Source of the DNA: Cordia subcordata | Taxonomy: Eukaryota; Streptophyta; Magnoliopsida; Boraginales; Cordiaceae | Assembly (NCBI GenBank): GCA_028554755.1 | Contig: JAPTOF010000001.1 | Location: forward strand, 40,381,501-40,445,500 | Direction: 5' to 3' | Length of the DNA: 64,000 nucleotides | Shown here: piece after piece, positions 19,534 to 32,371 of the stretch | Layout of the letters: every line of letters begins with the position of its first letter | Numbering within the stretch: position 1 is the stretch's first letter | Position numbers and translations under genes: made by a program | The notes under the pieces: model-generated | What the model was told of the DNA's origin: nothing | What the model saw: the letters and a program-made list of their open reading frames with translations, nothing else | Database searches by the model: none

Positions 19534-22500
19534 GTCATATACTCTTCTTCGTAGAAGAGATATATCCTTACACATATACCATTAACATCTTACCTTGTTT
19601 TTTGATAGAAGAGATATAATAAAGAAAAATTGGTTTGATTTGATTTGGGCTAATTGAACTTATATATGTTTGGTTCATCAAGAAGAACTATCAAATTTTT
19701 AATAGAAATAAAATAAGCTCATAATTTTAGATTGTTTTAAGTTGATTTGATGATTTAACCAAGCTATGTGCACCCTTAATCGTATCGTACGATTATATAA
19801 AATGGATGTAATTCTCTGTTATAGGATATAAAGACACTTGTTGGTTTAATTTTACGAGCAAAATCCTTTTTATTTGATCTATTTTGCCTTAAATAATTCC
19901 CATTTTCATGATTGAATAGAAAATAAAAATTTTTGTATTGTGGATCTATAACTGGTCGAGTTTAAAGAAAAAGAAATTTAAATGAGAGAATAATTCAATC
20001 AATGCTTTTGTTAATAAATCACATGATAGGTAGTAGCCACTAACTCCAATGAAAGTTACATTAATGATAAAAACAAAAGACAAAAATTATACTAGAACAA
20101 ATTTTTTTTTTTAAAGTGATTATGTTTCTATAGAAGCCAATGTACTTTTCTTATGTGCAATCAAACCCCACTTGTACATCTTTTTTAATATTTCGGAAGG
20201 CATCAAGAAAGCACATGGTCTTTTATAAAGAAGGAAAAGAAATCATTTGAAGAGACAACATCACAATATAAATACCACCATTATTCTCATCTTTCAAGTC
20301 AACTTATTAAGAGATTTTTTCTTAATTTCAAGAATTGATTTGAATAAACTTGTGTTTAATTTATCCGTATCATATTTTTTCAGAACGAATTTATATATTT
20401 TGAATTTTAACGTTATATCTAAACATCTCTTAATAATCTTGAAATCAAAGAATTTTGCGGATTGATTAATAATCATCTTGCTAAAACATCACCTAACTAT
20501 GAGTGTGGATCATGTGGAAGACAAAAAAGAAGCCCCATATTTAATTACTCTTGCTTTATCATCTTTAATCTCTATTATATATATATGTGTGTATATATGT
20601 GTGTGTATATTTCTTTTTTTGCGTGCTACAATGTTTATCTTAACTCTCTTTTTCTTTTCATGTCGTTTTTTGTGTGTTCTTTATGTCACGTAACGTTCAA
20701 ACCAGACAGGCTATAAAGTCATTATTGGGATTGGAATAGGATCTTATTACTTTTACGATTATTGCTTTAACATCAAATCATTAGCTTCCCAAATTGATTT
20801 CATGAGAGAAGCCTTAATTTCATAAACTCCTCTTTGAGGCTTGCGATGTCTAATAAGGATTTAGAGAGTGTTTAGTCTGACTTTTAAGTTAGTCAAAATT
20901 ACTTAAATTTTAATTTAAATTGGTAGACACATTTGTTTTAATAAAAAAATATGTTTTTTAAAGTAGTTTTAATACAGAAAATAAAAAACTCTCTACCTTT
21001 AATATCAAAGGTATGTTTTTTTAGAGTTGTGACAACCGGAATTCTCACTGACTTTTTTAAATAACTTAAAATATGTTAATCTTTTAATTTATAGAAACAT
21101 TGTGCTCCTATATATTGTTTAATTTCTATTTTCAGAACTATTCAACTCGTATGATAAAAGAGTCTAGGTTCACCTTTGAATTGAGGATCAAGTTATGGGC
21201 TAGGCCTAATTATTCATGTTAACTCCAAAAGCCATCGAATTTAAGGTACAAACAAAATATATAATTTTAATAACTATTATAACGTTTACCATATTAAAAT
21301 TATTCAATTCTTGTTCAGTATCAGCTAAGAGTAACAGTGAATATATAGTTCCTCATAATTATCATTATTGTGGTAAATTAAATAAAAAATTTCACAAAAT
21401 ATATCATTGATTTGCATTAAAATTTAGGTGGCCCTCATAATCCGTGACTTATCAACTTCGTAATTAATTTTCACTAAAGAAAGGAATAAAAAACTTTAAT
21501 AATTGTGATAAAGAAGGAAGAAATTTAGTAAACTTTTAAAAGATGTGGGGCCAAATAATCTCTTTATGTGATATTGTATATGTGTTGCGAGGAAGCAATA
21601 ATGTTGGTTGTCTCCCACCTGCTTTTCCATGTAATTGCGCGAAGGTATCTTGGGGAGGCTTTGTGGAGACATTAGCATAAAAATAAAGTTTGTCATAATG
21701 TGCACATTAAAAAAGGAGAAGATATATACGTGTCCATGTTGGCTTAATTTTTAAATATTTGAAACAAATTTTTTTTGTGAGTTTATTTGATTTATTTTAA
21801 AAGAGTAAAAATCAAAGTTTAAAAAAAAATTGAGAAGATCGAACAGGAACTTTTTCAAAAAAGTTCTCAAGAAGCTATTTTTTAAGATCTTGTGGGGAAG
21901 GGAAAACAACTTTTCTTCTTTTTCTCACAAATACATTCTTCCCTCACCCAACTCGATCTCACATTATTAGAAATCCAATATTACCATTACTTTTAAGAAT
22001 CTACACGTAACACACGAAATTATGTTTCTAACAATAACATATCAAAAGTAAATATAGTTACGTTTTTATTCAACACCAAATCTAACAAGAGCATTATGCA
22101 AGGCATTCACATCTTAAGCTAAATAGGCTGTAAAATTGTTCATCCCTTGATTGATTTGAAACATACATCGGCCGCATGTCGGTGCATTACAAAGTTTATG
22201 ATGTTGAAGTGAATCTATAAACATCGGTCTAAAAAGAAATTTCTCATTATTAAAAGACAAAAGAGAACAAAATTCTATATCCAACATTTTAATCCTCTTT
22301 TGTCCAGGAAGAGGACCTTAAAACAGTTGACTTCCTTAACAATATTTCTTAATAAGTGGAAGTTTAATAAGTTCCTCTTAAGCGTAAAGAAAGAGGTGAC
22401 ATGCTCATTAACCAAATACATAGACAAATTTTGTGAAGTCTTCAGTCCTTTTGAAAATAATTTGAACAACAAGTCTTATGACTTGTTTAGAGGACGTTTG

Positions 22501-24781
22501 GTAGTGTTTATTTGAGTGCTTATAAATATTCAAATAACAAAATTTCTTTTATTAACTTTTAATTTAAGCATCAAGTCTCCTGTGGTGATATGTGGTCTAT
22601 TTCTTGAGATAGCTTTGAATGGCTGAAGATGATGACCTTGGCTTAAGGAAATTTCCACCAGAAAACACGTAAGGTTTTTTTTTTCTTCCTTTTTTAGTTC
22701 CAAAATACTCTCATGTACATGTCATCGTCAATGTGCAAAACAACACTTAATATTATTTTCTTGAATCTTGACCATTCAAAAGTTGGTAACTTGCCTAACA
22801 CAAATATGATAAACAGCTCATCATGTGGTTTTCTTTGACCTCACTAGTTTTCAAGCAACCAATGTGTGTCCAACAACTTCTTCTTAAATTGGGCCCAGAA
22901 CACGAAGAAAAAGAAAAGGAAAAAAAAAAGAAAAAGAAAAAAGGAAAAGGAAAATGAATGGATTGTTTTATGCGAAGTATACAAAGAAATACGATAGACT
23001 TACTGCGGTTTGAATAACCAATCTTTCAAGAGATCTCGACTAATTTACAAGCCTAACTCTTATTTTCAATTGAACTTACATAATGGGATTAGGGATAGTT
23101 TAAGTGGTTGAGACAAACTTTCTCAGAAATAGCGTTCTAGGTTAGCATTTCACGGGGTACGAGGAATGGGTTGGGGACGAAGGGTTTAAAAAAAGAAGAT
23201 AATTGAAAGTTGTGTAGTATCTTGACGGATTGAAACTGAGTTCTTGTAAATATTGCGAGGTTAGATTAAATTTAAATCAAATTATCATTTAAAATCGATT
23301 TTTCTCATTCTTTAAATTGTGTATAGGGTGAGAACTTTGTATATTGAGCTGTTTTAATATAGTAATACTACTTATCTTTCAATTTTTTGTTTCATGTGGT
23401 GGGTAGAATTAAGGGGTATTGAAGCAAATGATGGAAGAAACAAAAGATCTAGTCTTGTATGTACAGTCAATTTACAACCTTATGGAAAAGGACTAATCGG
23501 TCTTCTGGCCGACCACATTCTCCATTACTGAAAGCATAACGCCTGAGGACTAGGAAATCAACATGAGACATTCCCACTTACCAAGTTCCATGACATGGAC
23601 GGCATTTAGAGGAATTCAATAGTCCTTCGCGATTGGATTGGTCTAGCAGAGAAGGGATTGGACTCCACAAACATGATGAAAATAAAAGCTATTTCTATGT
23701 GAAGGTGAGTTCATTCAACGGTCGAGTAAAAGTCCGGCTCCCCATTCTTTTTTGGGTCATTTCCTCCTTTAGGAGTGTACATAGTTTGGTACACTTGCTA
23801 CACTAATTTTCTGATCAAACCGTTTTAGATGGTTTGTTTGATTTAGGAAGTTTCTTATCATACCCCTAGTTGAGTTACATAAGTGCCACCGTAATTGTTG
23901 CAAGAGTGTACTGCAGTATAAATGATCAAAAGCATGAACATATGATTTAGAATCAAGAAGCTATTGACATAATGGTCAGATCTAGTAAGAAAATGGGTTA
24001 CACCACTAACAACAACATCTGGCATCAACGCACGAGTTAATAATTTGGCCCAAAAGAAGTCCATATTGTTAGATTGTGGTCTGCCCACAAAACATTACTC
24101 CAGTTAAGCTCTTTTTTGCCCTTTACAGAACTAAAAGTTCGTTTGTATTGATTTTTCTAAATAAGCCTTTTTTTCTTTTTTTGAAAGTACTTATGCGAGA
24201 AGCTTATACTTTTGACTTTTACAAAAAGTAAAAATTCAATTTTTTTTCCCCCTTGAGCACACCACTTTTGAACATTAAGTATCTTTCTAATGGTCTTCTT
24301 ATTCTTCAAAGAGGCTTTATAATATATGACGTGAAAGCATAAATAAGACGTCAGTCGTGAGTTTATGAACTCTTTTAAGGTTTCATACTTACTAAACTAA
24401 AAATACTTCATTTGAGATCTTATATATTATAAATCGTACCAATTTTGAATTTTAATTTTTTCCTTTTTTTTATTCTAACTTATAATAAAGTGACAATGTG
24501 GATAGCCAGTAAGTTACGAGTGTTTTATCTTTTTCCATAGCCGCCCACACCGAACACGAACATTCTCAAACCCCAAAACCAACCACATATTTCACTCAAA
24601 AAACAAGACAAAAATACGTTAAAATAAAGCCAAAAATTTCCCTTATCCTAATCTCCAACCTTTCATTTTTTTTTTCAAAAAAAAAAAACATTTCAAATAA
24701 AAAAACAAAATATAAAATTTCCAAATAAAAAACACGCGCTGCACACATCACGCACAAAAAAAAAAAAAAAAAAAAAAGAAC

Positions 24782-27700
24782 ATGTTGGCTAAAGAATCGG
24801 AAGGAGAAGCAACACCAACAACATCGAACTTCGATCTTCCCGAGGAAGTGCTGCAAGTGCTGCCCTCGGATCCATTCGAACAGCTCGATGTCGCCAGAAA
24901 AATCACCTCCATTGCCCTCTCGACACGTGTCTCCCTCCTCGAATCAGAGCTGTCTGTTCTCCACCGTACCCTCACCGAGAAGGACTCTATCATTTCCGAC
25001 CTCCAATCCCAGCTCGAGTCCCTCGACTCCTCCCTCTCCGACGCCCAAGATAAAGTCGCCCGGGCCGACCAAGAAAAGGTTCGTCTCAATTTTTTCGCTC
25101 GTTATGAGTTTCGTATATAAAATATATTTTTAAATGAATAAAAAATATGTATTTCTTTTCGTGTTTTGAAGGAGAGCTTGTTGAAGGAGAATGCATCACT
25201 GACGAGCACGGTGAAGAAGCTAAACCGCGATGTGGCCAAGGTATATTTGACTACGTGGACTTTTAATTTGAAAGGTCAACTTTAGTAACTACTCTGGTTT
25301 CTTAAGGCCAAAATGGACAATTTACCTTTTTATTATAAAATAGAATTGTGACTTAAATTTAGTGGGAAAAAAGTTAAAATTACTTCTTTTCGTGTTCATT
25401 CTTCTAGCTTAGTTTAGTTTATAGCTCTTTGATTTCTTTTTCTTTTTTTTTTTTTCCCCTTAAAATAAATTAAAAATCTTATGCCACCTCCATTTTTCCT
25501 TTCGTATAATTTATTAGAATTTGGACAGAAAGTTCACTCGTTAAGAAGAATGTAGCATAGCAAGTTGCGTGCTACTAAATTATAACAACGACAATATAAG
25601 TTATTATTTAATTTAACATGTAATTATGTATATATTTTTTAAACTTATGTCATGTCAAGTGGAGATGTGTTATTTGTTTAGACGATTGAGAAACATGTGC
25701 AACAAACCTCATAAATATGTTGAGTAATCAATGGGAGAAGCTCAAGTAGTCACATAACTTTACAATGTTGCATGTAATCTTCCCACTCGGTTAGTGTGGA
25801 GGGTTAGTTGCGCTTTAGACATTTCTATAAATCAGAGGATTGACAGATGAATATGGTGCGTGCCTCAACGTTTAACGTGTAACTTTTATGAAACACGAAA
25901 ACTTTAGCACTTTATACTTTTGAGCATGTACAAAATTGATGTATGGTAATTTTTGTGATTGCAGCTGGAGACGTTCAGGAAGACGCTCATGCGCTCACTT
26001 CAAGAGGAGGAAGAGAATCCTGTGAGTTGCGAAACTCTCGCTATTCGTTTTAGTCTTGATTACGGCATAAATAACTCTTACACAGAGAACCTAATCTGTA
26101 TCTTATGTTATGAATTTGGAGTTGTTGTCTAGCCATAGGAACAGCAGAGCTGGACTGCTAAGATTATCATCTCAATATTTAGAATTCCAAAAAATGCCCT
26201 GGCTGATTGATTTAGCTGGCCTGCTGAAGAAAAAAATTTGATACTAACTTTGTCTCTGTCTCTCCTTATGTTTGACAGCCAGGTGTGCCTCCGGTTGCTC
26301 CCCGCGCAGCAAGTCATACAGGTCCGCGTTTTCCCTTGGCAATGTCACCTAAAAGGGTGTTTGGCTTTGTCTTTTTTAAACTATTTATAAGCAAATAACA
26401 AATAAGTAAAGAAGTGTTTGGATAAAATGCTTATAAGCTAGGGCTGCTACTCTTTCTATACCTGCTAGCGTAAAAAAGGCAAAGCCAAACACCCTCCAAA
26501 TCTTTTAAAATAAACTGAATATTACTGATCCCTCGTTCACTTTTATTATACTTTGTCCTTTCTCTGTCTTTTGATAGATAAGTAAGCAAGGCCTTCACCA
26601 ATGACAAAATCTATTGCGATCTCCTAACAATCAAGAACCGAAAAATGCGTTTGTATTGTAGCCTGCAATGCTGCAGAAACATTGTCTAACTAAGTTGTTT
26701 GAATTCATTTTTCAGAAGATGATTCTACTTTGACAGCTTCAAGGACTTCATCAGTGAAGAGCCAGTTATCTGATACTGGAAATTCTCATGCAGAGGATAA
26801 TGAGACAGAAGGTGCACTACATGAGTTAAAGAATTTTTCTTTTTTTTTTTTCCTATTATTTGTCTACCACTTATTGTCAATAGTATTTTTATTTTAGTGT
26901 TCAACTGTCGAAAATGCGTATTTCTGTGGTTAACAACTAAATATCGTTTCTCATACTACAGCCTCGAGGCCTCGTGTATCATCAAGCTTGTTGTTAGCAT
27001 CTCAAACTAGCACGCCTCGGCTTACACCACCTGGTTCGCCCCCAAGTTTGTCAGCATCTGCATCTCCAAGTCGATCACCTAGAATACCGTCTCCAAGGAG
27101 ACATTCCATCTCATTTTCAACCACGAGAGGCATGTTTGATGATCGGTCTTCAGTGTTTTCCATGCCTCCAAGCCAGTACAGTTCAATGCCCGGCTATGAT
27201 ACTGGTTCATCAGGTTAGTTTAAAGATAATTCATCTTTTGATCTTGCATTTGTGTTTCATCTGTTGCTAATAGTTTGTCCAAAAGTTTAATGGGCATGTT
27301 TGAATATGGTTAATAATTAAAATTGGTGCTTAGTTCTTGTTTGGGCAGATTGATTACCGTCATTGTTTGGGCAGATGGATTACTGTCAATTTTTCTGTTA
27401 ATGAAAATGACATGGTTGTGCTGTTGTGTAGTGTCTATTTAGTGTGAGGAAAAAAATATATTTATCATTTTTTATGTGTATGAACTCCCAAAATCTTCAT
27501 AAAATAGCTTAAATATATTTCAGACTGTAGGTCATGGAGTAACAATTTGTATTATACATAAACCATTACTGAGTTTATTCTACTCTATGGTACAGGGCGA
27601 ACACGAGTTGATGGAAAAGAATTCTTCCGGCAAGTGAGGTAAACAACTTTTGCTAATTATATTTAGGGGCAGAATTCTTCTAACATAGAAATACTGCTGA

Positions 27701-28376
27701 CCTTTTCGTATCCACGTTATATATCTGCATTTCTCTATTTAACTCAATTGGGGTGTGAAGCTACCAATTTGTCATGCATATTTGTTGTTAATAGGTCTGT
27801 TTATTATTTGCGTTACGCAGTTAAGCTCAAACTCTGTCTTCAATCATGAACGCTGAACTGAACTTATTTTGCATCTCATGGTCCAATTACTGAAACAATC
27901 ATGCATTGAAACACTATTATCTCATTCTCTGATCTTATTTGCACCTCTTTCTCTGACTTATCATAGCCCGGAATCATTGGATAATGATAGCAGTTGGACT
28001 GATGGCCGCCTCTATATATATCTTTTATTCGTCTTGCGCAAAGTTTTCGTCCATTCATCGCTTTAGTTTATAATTCTCAATTGTTTGTTTCTTCTTATTG
28101 CTAGGAGCCGGCTGTCATATGAGCAATTCGGAGCCTTTCTAGCAAATGTCAAGGACTTGAATTCTCACAAGCAAACGAAAGAGGTATGCTGAGTTATTAT
28201 CTCCAACATAAATCTCTGTCAAGTTACTGATAGCCCTTTTCATCAGACTGCATCCTGATATATCCATGTAATGATTCATCCAGGAAACCTTGCGGAAGGC
28301 CGAAGAAATTTTCGGTCCAGATAACAAGGATCTGTATGCCATTTTCGAGGGGTTGATAACTCGCAATGTCCAGTAG
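24782..28376 (+). CDS. At4g15545/NAIP-like coiled-coil protein (9 exons, complete)
   Basis: Exons: 24782-25078, 25172-25240, 25965-26021, 26280-26322, 26716-26811, 26962-27213, 27596-27638, 28105-28183, 28284-28376. They join in frame to 342 residues plus stop. Residues about 15-140 include LPEEVLQVLPSDPFEQLDVA and a long coiled coil (KDSIISDLQSQLESLDSSL). A Ser/Pro-rich middle follows (LTPPGSPPSLS, SPRRHSISF), then a conserved C-terminus, GKEFFRQVRSRLSYEQFGAF to LYAIFEGLITRNVQ. This matches the plant family of At4g15545. From memory, Arabidopsis members were named NAI2-interacting proteins (NAIP1-3) and linked to ER bodies; that function should not be assumed here. No signal peptide or membrane segment is seen. 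Intron 4 carries a MITE. Confidence 0.92.
26354..26495. mobile_element. 142-bp hAT-like MITE in intron 4 of the NAIP-like gene
   Basis: Terminal inverted repeats: left AGGGTGTTTGGCTTTGTCTT and right AAGGCAAAGCCAAACACCCT, one mismatch. The interior holds ATTTATAAGCAAATAA-type sequence. The same family occurs at 29869-29987. No clear 8-bp target duplication was found. Confidence 0.75.
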
Positions 28377-28945
28377 AACCAAGCTTCAATGAGGCCTAGG
28401 ATATTCAGAAGCAGCACTGGTTTGAGCAAGCCAGGGCGACCAACGTATCCTTGTTGTAAATTAAAATTAGTTCAATTTCTAGGAAATTCTGTTTGTTGTA
28501 TTCTATCTGTACTGAGATGCAATTTTTTATACTCTGGATCTGGAATAAGATTGACATGTAGATGTTGAAGTTTCAATGAGAAGGTGATTTTCATGTAATC
28601 TGAAATAAATTGATAAATGAAGATGTTGAAGTTCAAAGAGAAGGTACATTTTATGTAATCGAATGAGTGATGATAAGAGTTTCAACTTGTAATTTGAGTA
28701 TAGATTTTCGAGACGAACTTTAAAAGGTGGATTGTACGGCTTCCCTGGTTGTCTTTATTTCCTTAAATATATTACTTTTTATTTATAATGAGTAACTCTT
28801 TTTGAATAGAATTATAGGGAATCTTTTGAGGGTTACAAATTTCGTGATGCAATAGTACAAGTCAAAAACTATGCATTGTTTATTGTGAAAAAGCACAAAT
28901 TTATATTTAGAATATTTAGTCACAATAAATTGTTTGGGGGAAGAG

Positions 28946-30390
28946 GGGTGGGCCGATGGCGCTCGACCAGTCACAAATAATATTAGATCGAGCTTGTTAA
29001 CTTATTCAACAAAGAGTGGAGATTGCGACAGTTTGAGTGCAGGAGTCCAACGTTACAAGTGAGGCAAGATGATATACTTCTTTGGTGGGTAAATCTTGCT
29101 GGGTGGACCATTGTTGGCACGTCTACTATTATTAGGTAACCCAGAGAGTTGGTCTTAGGTGGTTGATGTGTGTGAGGTAATTGTCGAGCATCTTTGATCG
29201 AGGCAACCTAAGATCGTTGGTTTCGCATGCACGAGAAAGGTGTGGTTGGAAATGTTTAGCCTAGTGACTGGGAAGTGGTTTATGTGCAAGGGACATCAAC
29301 ATTGGGCCTAGTATCATGGAGAAGAGTTGTAGGAAAACAGCTTGGGTGGGGTCGGCACGAGGGCGGTAACTTGGTTTGCTATGAAGGCGTTAGTGGATTA
29401 AGTGTGGGAGTTTGTCACGACCAGCAGATTCCCTAAATTTAGGAGCCTAGTTTGGAGGCCTCTAGCCACACTAGTCACAACTTATGCTTGATATGTATTG
29501 ACATGTGATATCTATGACCAGGTACTTACTGTTGTCAATCTTCTTGGACCAGTTAATGTTACATTTGACGCTTATGGACTAAGTATGGTTTTTTAGCCTT
29601 GACTTGAGCCTCGATTGACTAGGTGCCCCAAGAATGAGGGGGTAAATGGCACTTGACCCATTCAATCAAGTTGGTGTGCTCCTTTTGTGGGTGAATCATG
29701 TCGAGTAGAATGTCATTGGCAGACCTATTGTTGGGTAACCCAGAGAGTTGGTCTTGGGTGGTTGATGTGCATGTGCTTCAAAGGTGATTGGTAAGCATCT
29801 CTAATCGAGGCAACCCAAGATTGTTAGCTTAGCAAGCACAAGGAAGGTGTAGTTGGAAGTGTTCAAGAAGGTGTTTGGCTTTGCTTATTCTAGGTGCTTA
29901 TAAAAACACCAAGAAAAAAATACATTCTCACATATTTTTTGCTATTTAGGTATTTATAAATACCAAATAAGCAAAACCAAACACCCTCCTAGCCTGGAGA
30001 TTGGGAAGTTGTCTGCGTGTGAAGGACACCCGATTCTAGGCCTGGTCTCATGGAGAAGAGTTGCAAGAAAATGGTTTTGGTGGCTCGGCATGAAGGTGGT
30101 AACTTGGTTTGCTATGAGAGCATTAATAGATTGAGTGTGGAAGTTTGTCATAACTTAACAAATTTGCTGGACCCAAGAGTTTAGCTAGGAGGCCTCTAGT
30201 CATTACATTCGCAACTTATGCCTGTTGTGTATTAACATTTGATATCTATAACGTAGATACTTGTTGTTGTTAACATTCCTCTACTGATTATATTATTACA
30301 TTTGATACTTATTACCTTGGTATGGCTAACTGCCCTTGCCAGGAGCCACGATAGATTAGGTGTCAAAGCAAATGACACTTGACCCATCAC
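28946..30390. repeat. Two diverged tandem copies of a ~700-bp non-coding repeat
   Basis: Blocks such as AGGTAACCCAGAGAGTTGGT (about 29132) recur as GGGTAACCCAGAGAGTTGGT (about 29733), and GGTAACTTGGTTTGCTATGA recurs near 29365 and 30099. A third partial start, AATGACACTTGACCCATCAC, is at about 30370. No open frame is conserved. It may derive from retrotransposon LTR sequence, but I cannot name the family. Confidence 0.7.
29869..29987. mobile_element. hAT-like MITE inserted in the second repeat copy
   Basis: Ends AGGTGTTTGGCTTTGCTTAT and AATAAGCAAAACCAAACACC are inverted repeats of the same family as 26354-26495. The first copy of the surrounding tandem repeat (about 29250) lacks this insert and so acts as an empty site. 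Confidence 0.7.
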
Positions 30391-32353
30391 AAAAAGAATA
30401 AAGAGACTCGTTTTTCTTGCATGTAAGGTAGAACTTGTTGGAGTTCTTAGTTTAAAATATTTATACCTAACTCTACATCATTTGATAAAGGATATGTGTG
30501 TCAATGATGAGACATTTTGTTTTTATACATTTAGTCTATAAGTGGGAATTGGAAACTCAATGTGGTCACTTTTCGTTTTTAAAATTAATTTTTATAATTG
30601 ACCATTCAAAAATATTTAAATTAATAGTCTTCAATTTTTATAAGTATAATCAAATTAGTCCTAATTATTTAAAACATATTTATATTAGTAGAATTTATTA
30701 ATCCCATATTGAAGATTAATGTGAATATTTTGAAAAAATGTGGACTAATTTAATTATATTTATAAAATATTCACGACTCATTTGAACATTTTAATAATAA
30801 AAACTAATTTCAAGGGAAGTGACAACATTAAGTACTTGTGGCGTAATTTAGTTACCCATTGGACCAATTGATGTAACTGGTCTTCGTGAATAAAAGCCAC
30901 CGCGAGTCAAAAAGCCCGCCCATTTCCTTTGCCTTTCGGTTTGCCACATTGCTTCGCTCCTTTCTTTCTTTTTTTTTGGCAGCTGCATTGCTTTATGGCT
31001 AACTTTGCGTCATATTATCTTAAATTCCTACGTGGCAACACATCTGATGTAAATTTGAAAAAGTATGATGTTGGAAAATTAAAAATTAAAACATCAAACA
31101 ACAAATAAAAAATTTAAAAATTAAAAATGAAAATTAAAATTTTTTAAAAAAATTTAAAGAATTAAAAATTAAAATAGAAAATAAAAAGTAAAACATGAAT
31201 TAGTTTTAAAAATAAAATTCAATTTTTAAAATTTTTTCTTTTAATTTTTAATTTTTAAATTTTTTGTTCTTGAATTTAAAAAACATGGTCCTAATAGTAA
31301 TTTTCTTTATATAAATTTTTTTATACAAAATGTTTCTAAGTGTCACAACAAAATTCAAAAAATGTTTTCCAATATAATAACTAAATATAAAAAAAATATT
31401 CTATTTTCCAGAAATACATTTCTCCCATCAACTTATTCTCTTACAACCAGAACCCAAAGCATTATACACTCCACACTTATAAAATATCTATCATTCAAAT
31501 TTCAAACAAAACAAAAAGTAAAAATATGAGTCTAGAAAGTGAACAACTACGGTCATAATGTTAATATTAGACTTGCGTGTCATGCGGGTATTATACTAGT
31601 CAAACACCAAAGAATGTGCTTAATCAAGATGCTACAATAGTAGAAAGAAGCGGAGTAACCCACAAGAAAAGGGTTGTCACATAATCGACTATGGTCCCCA
31701 TTAAAAAAAATATATATATTAGACTTTGCGTAAAAAGCCCACAAAAAGAAAAATATATGGCATTACAAAAATTTAAGAGTTTTAAATTTTAAAATAATAC
31801 TAGTTACTATAGAGATTTAAGCATGTATTGTACGTAAAAGTTGAGTTATCTTCTCCACAATATATATTTACTTATACATGCTTTAATTTTACGTATGTAT
31901 GACATGTACTGTGGGTATATTCTTTTAAATATTCATTATATTCGTGTGTTTAGCGTGTATGGTGTGATATTTTTCTTTTCTTTCTTTGTTAATTTACGTG
32001 TATAACACGAGTATTAACTAACATTCTTTTGGTAGGTGGTATTAGAACAAGTTACTCCTAGAACACAGAAGGTCCGTAGGAATCTATATATTTTCGTGCA
32101 CTCAGCATTCTCTAACATGCAAACGTATATATTCCACAGGTGTGTGAATCAGTTTTGCATGTTGGGTGCAAGACAACGTAGTTTTTTTTCAAACGATATA
32201 ATAATTAAAGAGGAGAAAAACAGTGGACAAAGACGATTTTAGGGGCCAAGAAAATCCTGGAAATTACACAAGTTTTTGGAACAAAAAATACCACTGTTTC
32301 CATCTCTCTCTCTCTCTCTCTCTCTCTTTCTTGCGTACATTGGCAAACCCCAT

Positions 32354-32371
32354 ATGGTTCTGAGAGCCTGA
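32354..32371 (+). promoter_or_regulatory. Five-codon upstream ORF overlapping the kinase start codon
   Basis: ATG GTT CTG AGA GCC TGA ends in the first base of the kinase ATG (TGATG). If the leader includes it, this minimal upstream frame could affect initiation. Read directly; the effect is inferred. Confidence 0.5.

Larger units (their letters stand above)
17300..24781. other. Repeat-rich intergenic region between PNRC-like and NAIP-like genes
   Basis: AT-rich DNA with A/T homopolymers and (AT)n tracts at 17861-17896 and 18603-18622. It carries the nested inverted-repeat elements, the 95-bp tandem duplication and the SINE listed separately. 19560-24500 holds only short, unconserved open frames. 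I see no gene. Confidence 0.6.
28377..32370. other. 3' flank of NAIP-like gene and intergenic region before the kinase gene
   Basis: The NAIP-like 3' UTR probably ends near 28560-28700. A duplicated non-coding repeat spans about 28946-30390. 31060-31280 is almost pure A/T with many AAATTAAAAATT blocks that can pair with each other. A (CT)n tract sits at about 32303-32328 in the likely kinase leader. No coding exon seen. Confidence 0.55.

Noticed and set aside
23858..24088. 76-codon minus-strand frame, possible retroelement or gene fragment
   Set aside because: No conserved domain recognised and no support from neighbouring sequence.
24748..25089. 113-codon minus-strand frame over NAIP-like exon 1
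   Set aside because: Antisense shadow of the real coding exon, Ser/Arg-rich as expected for a shadow frame.
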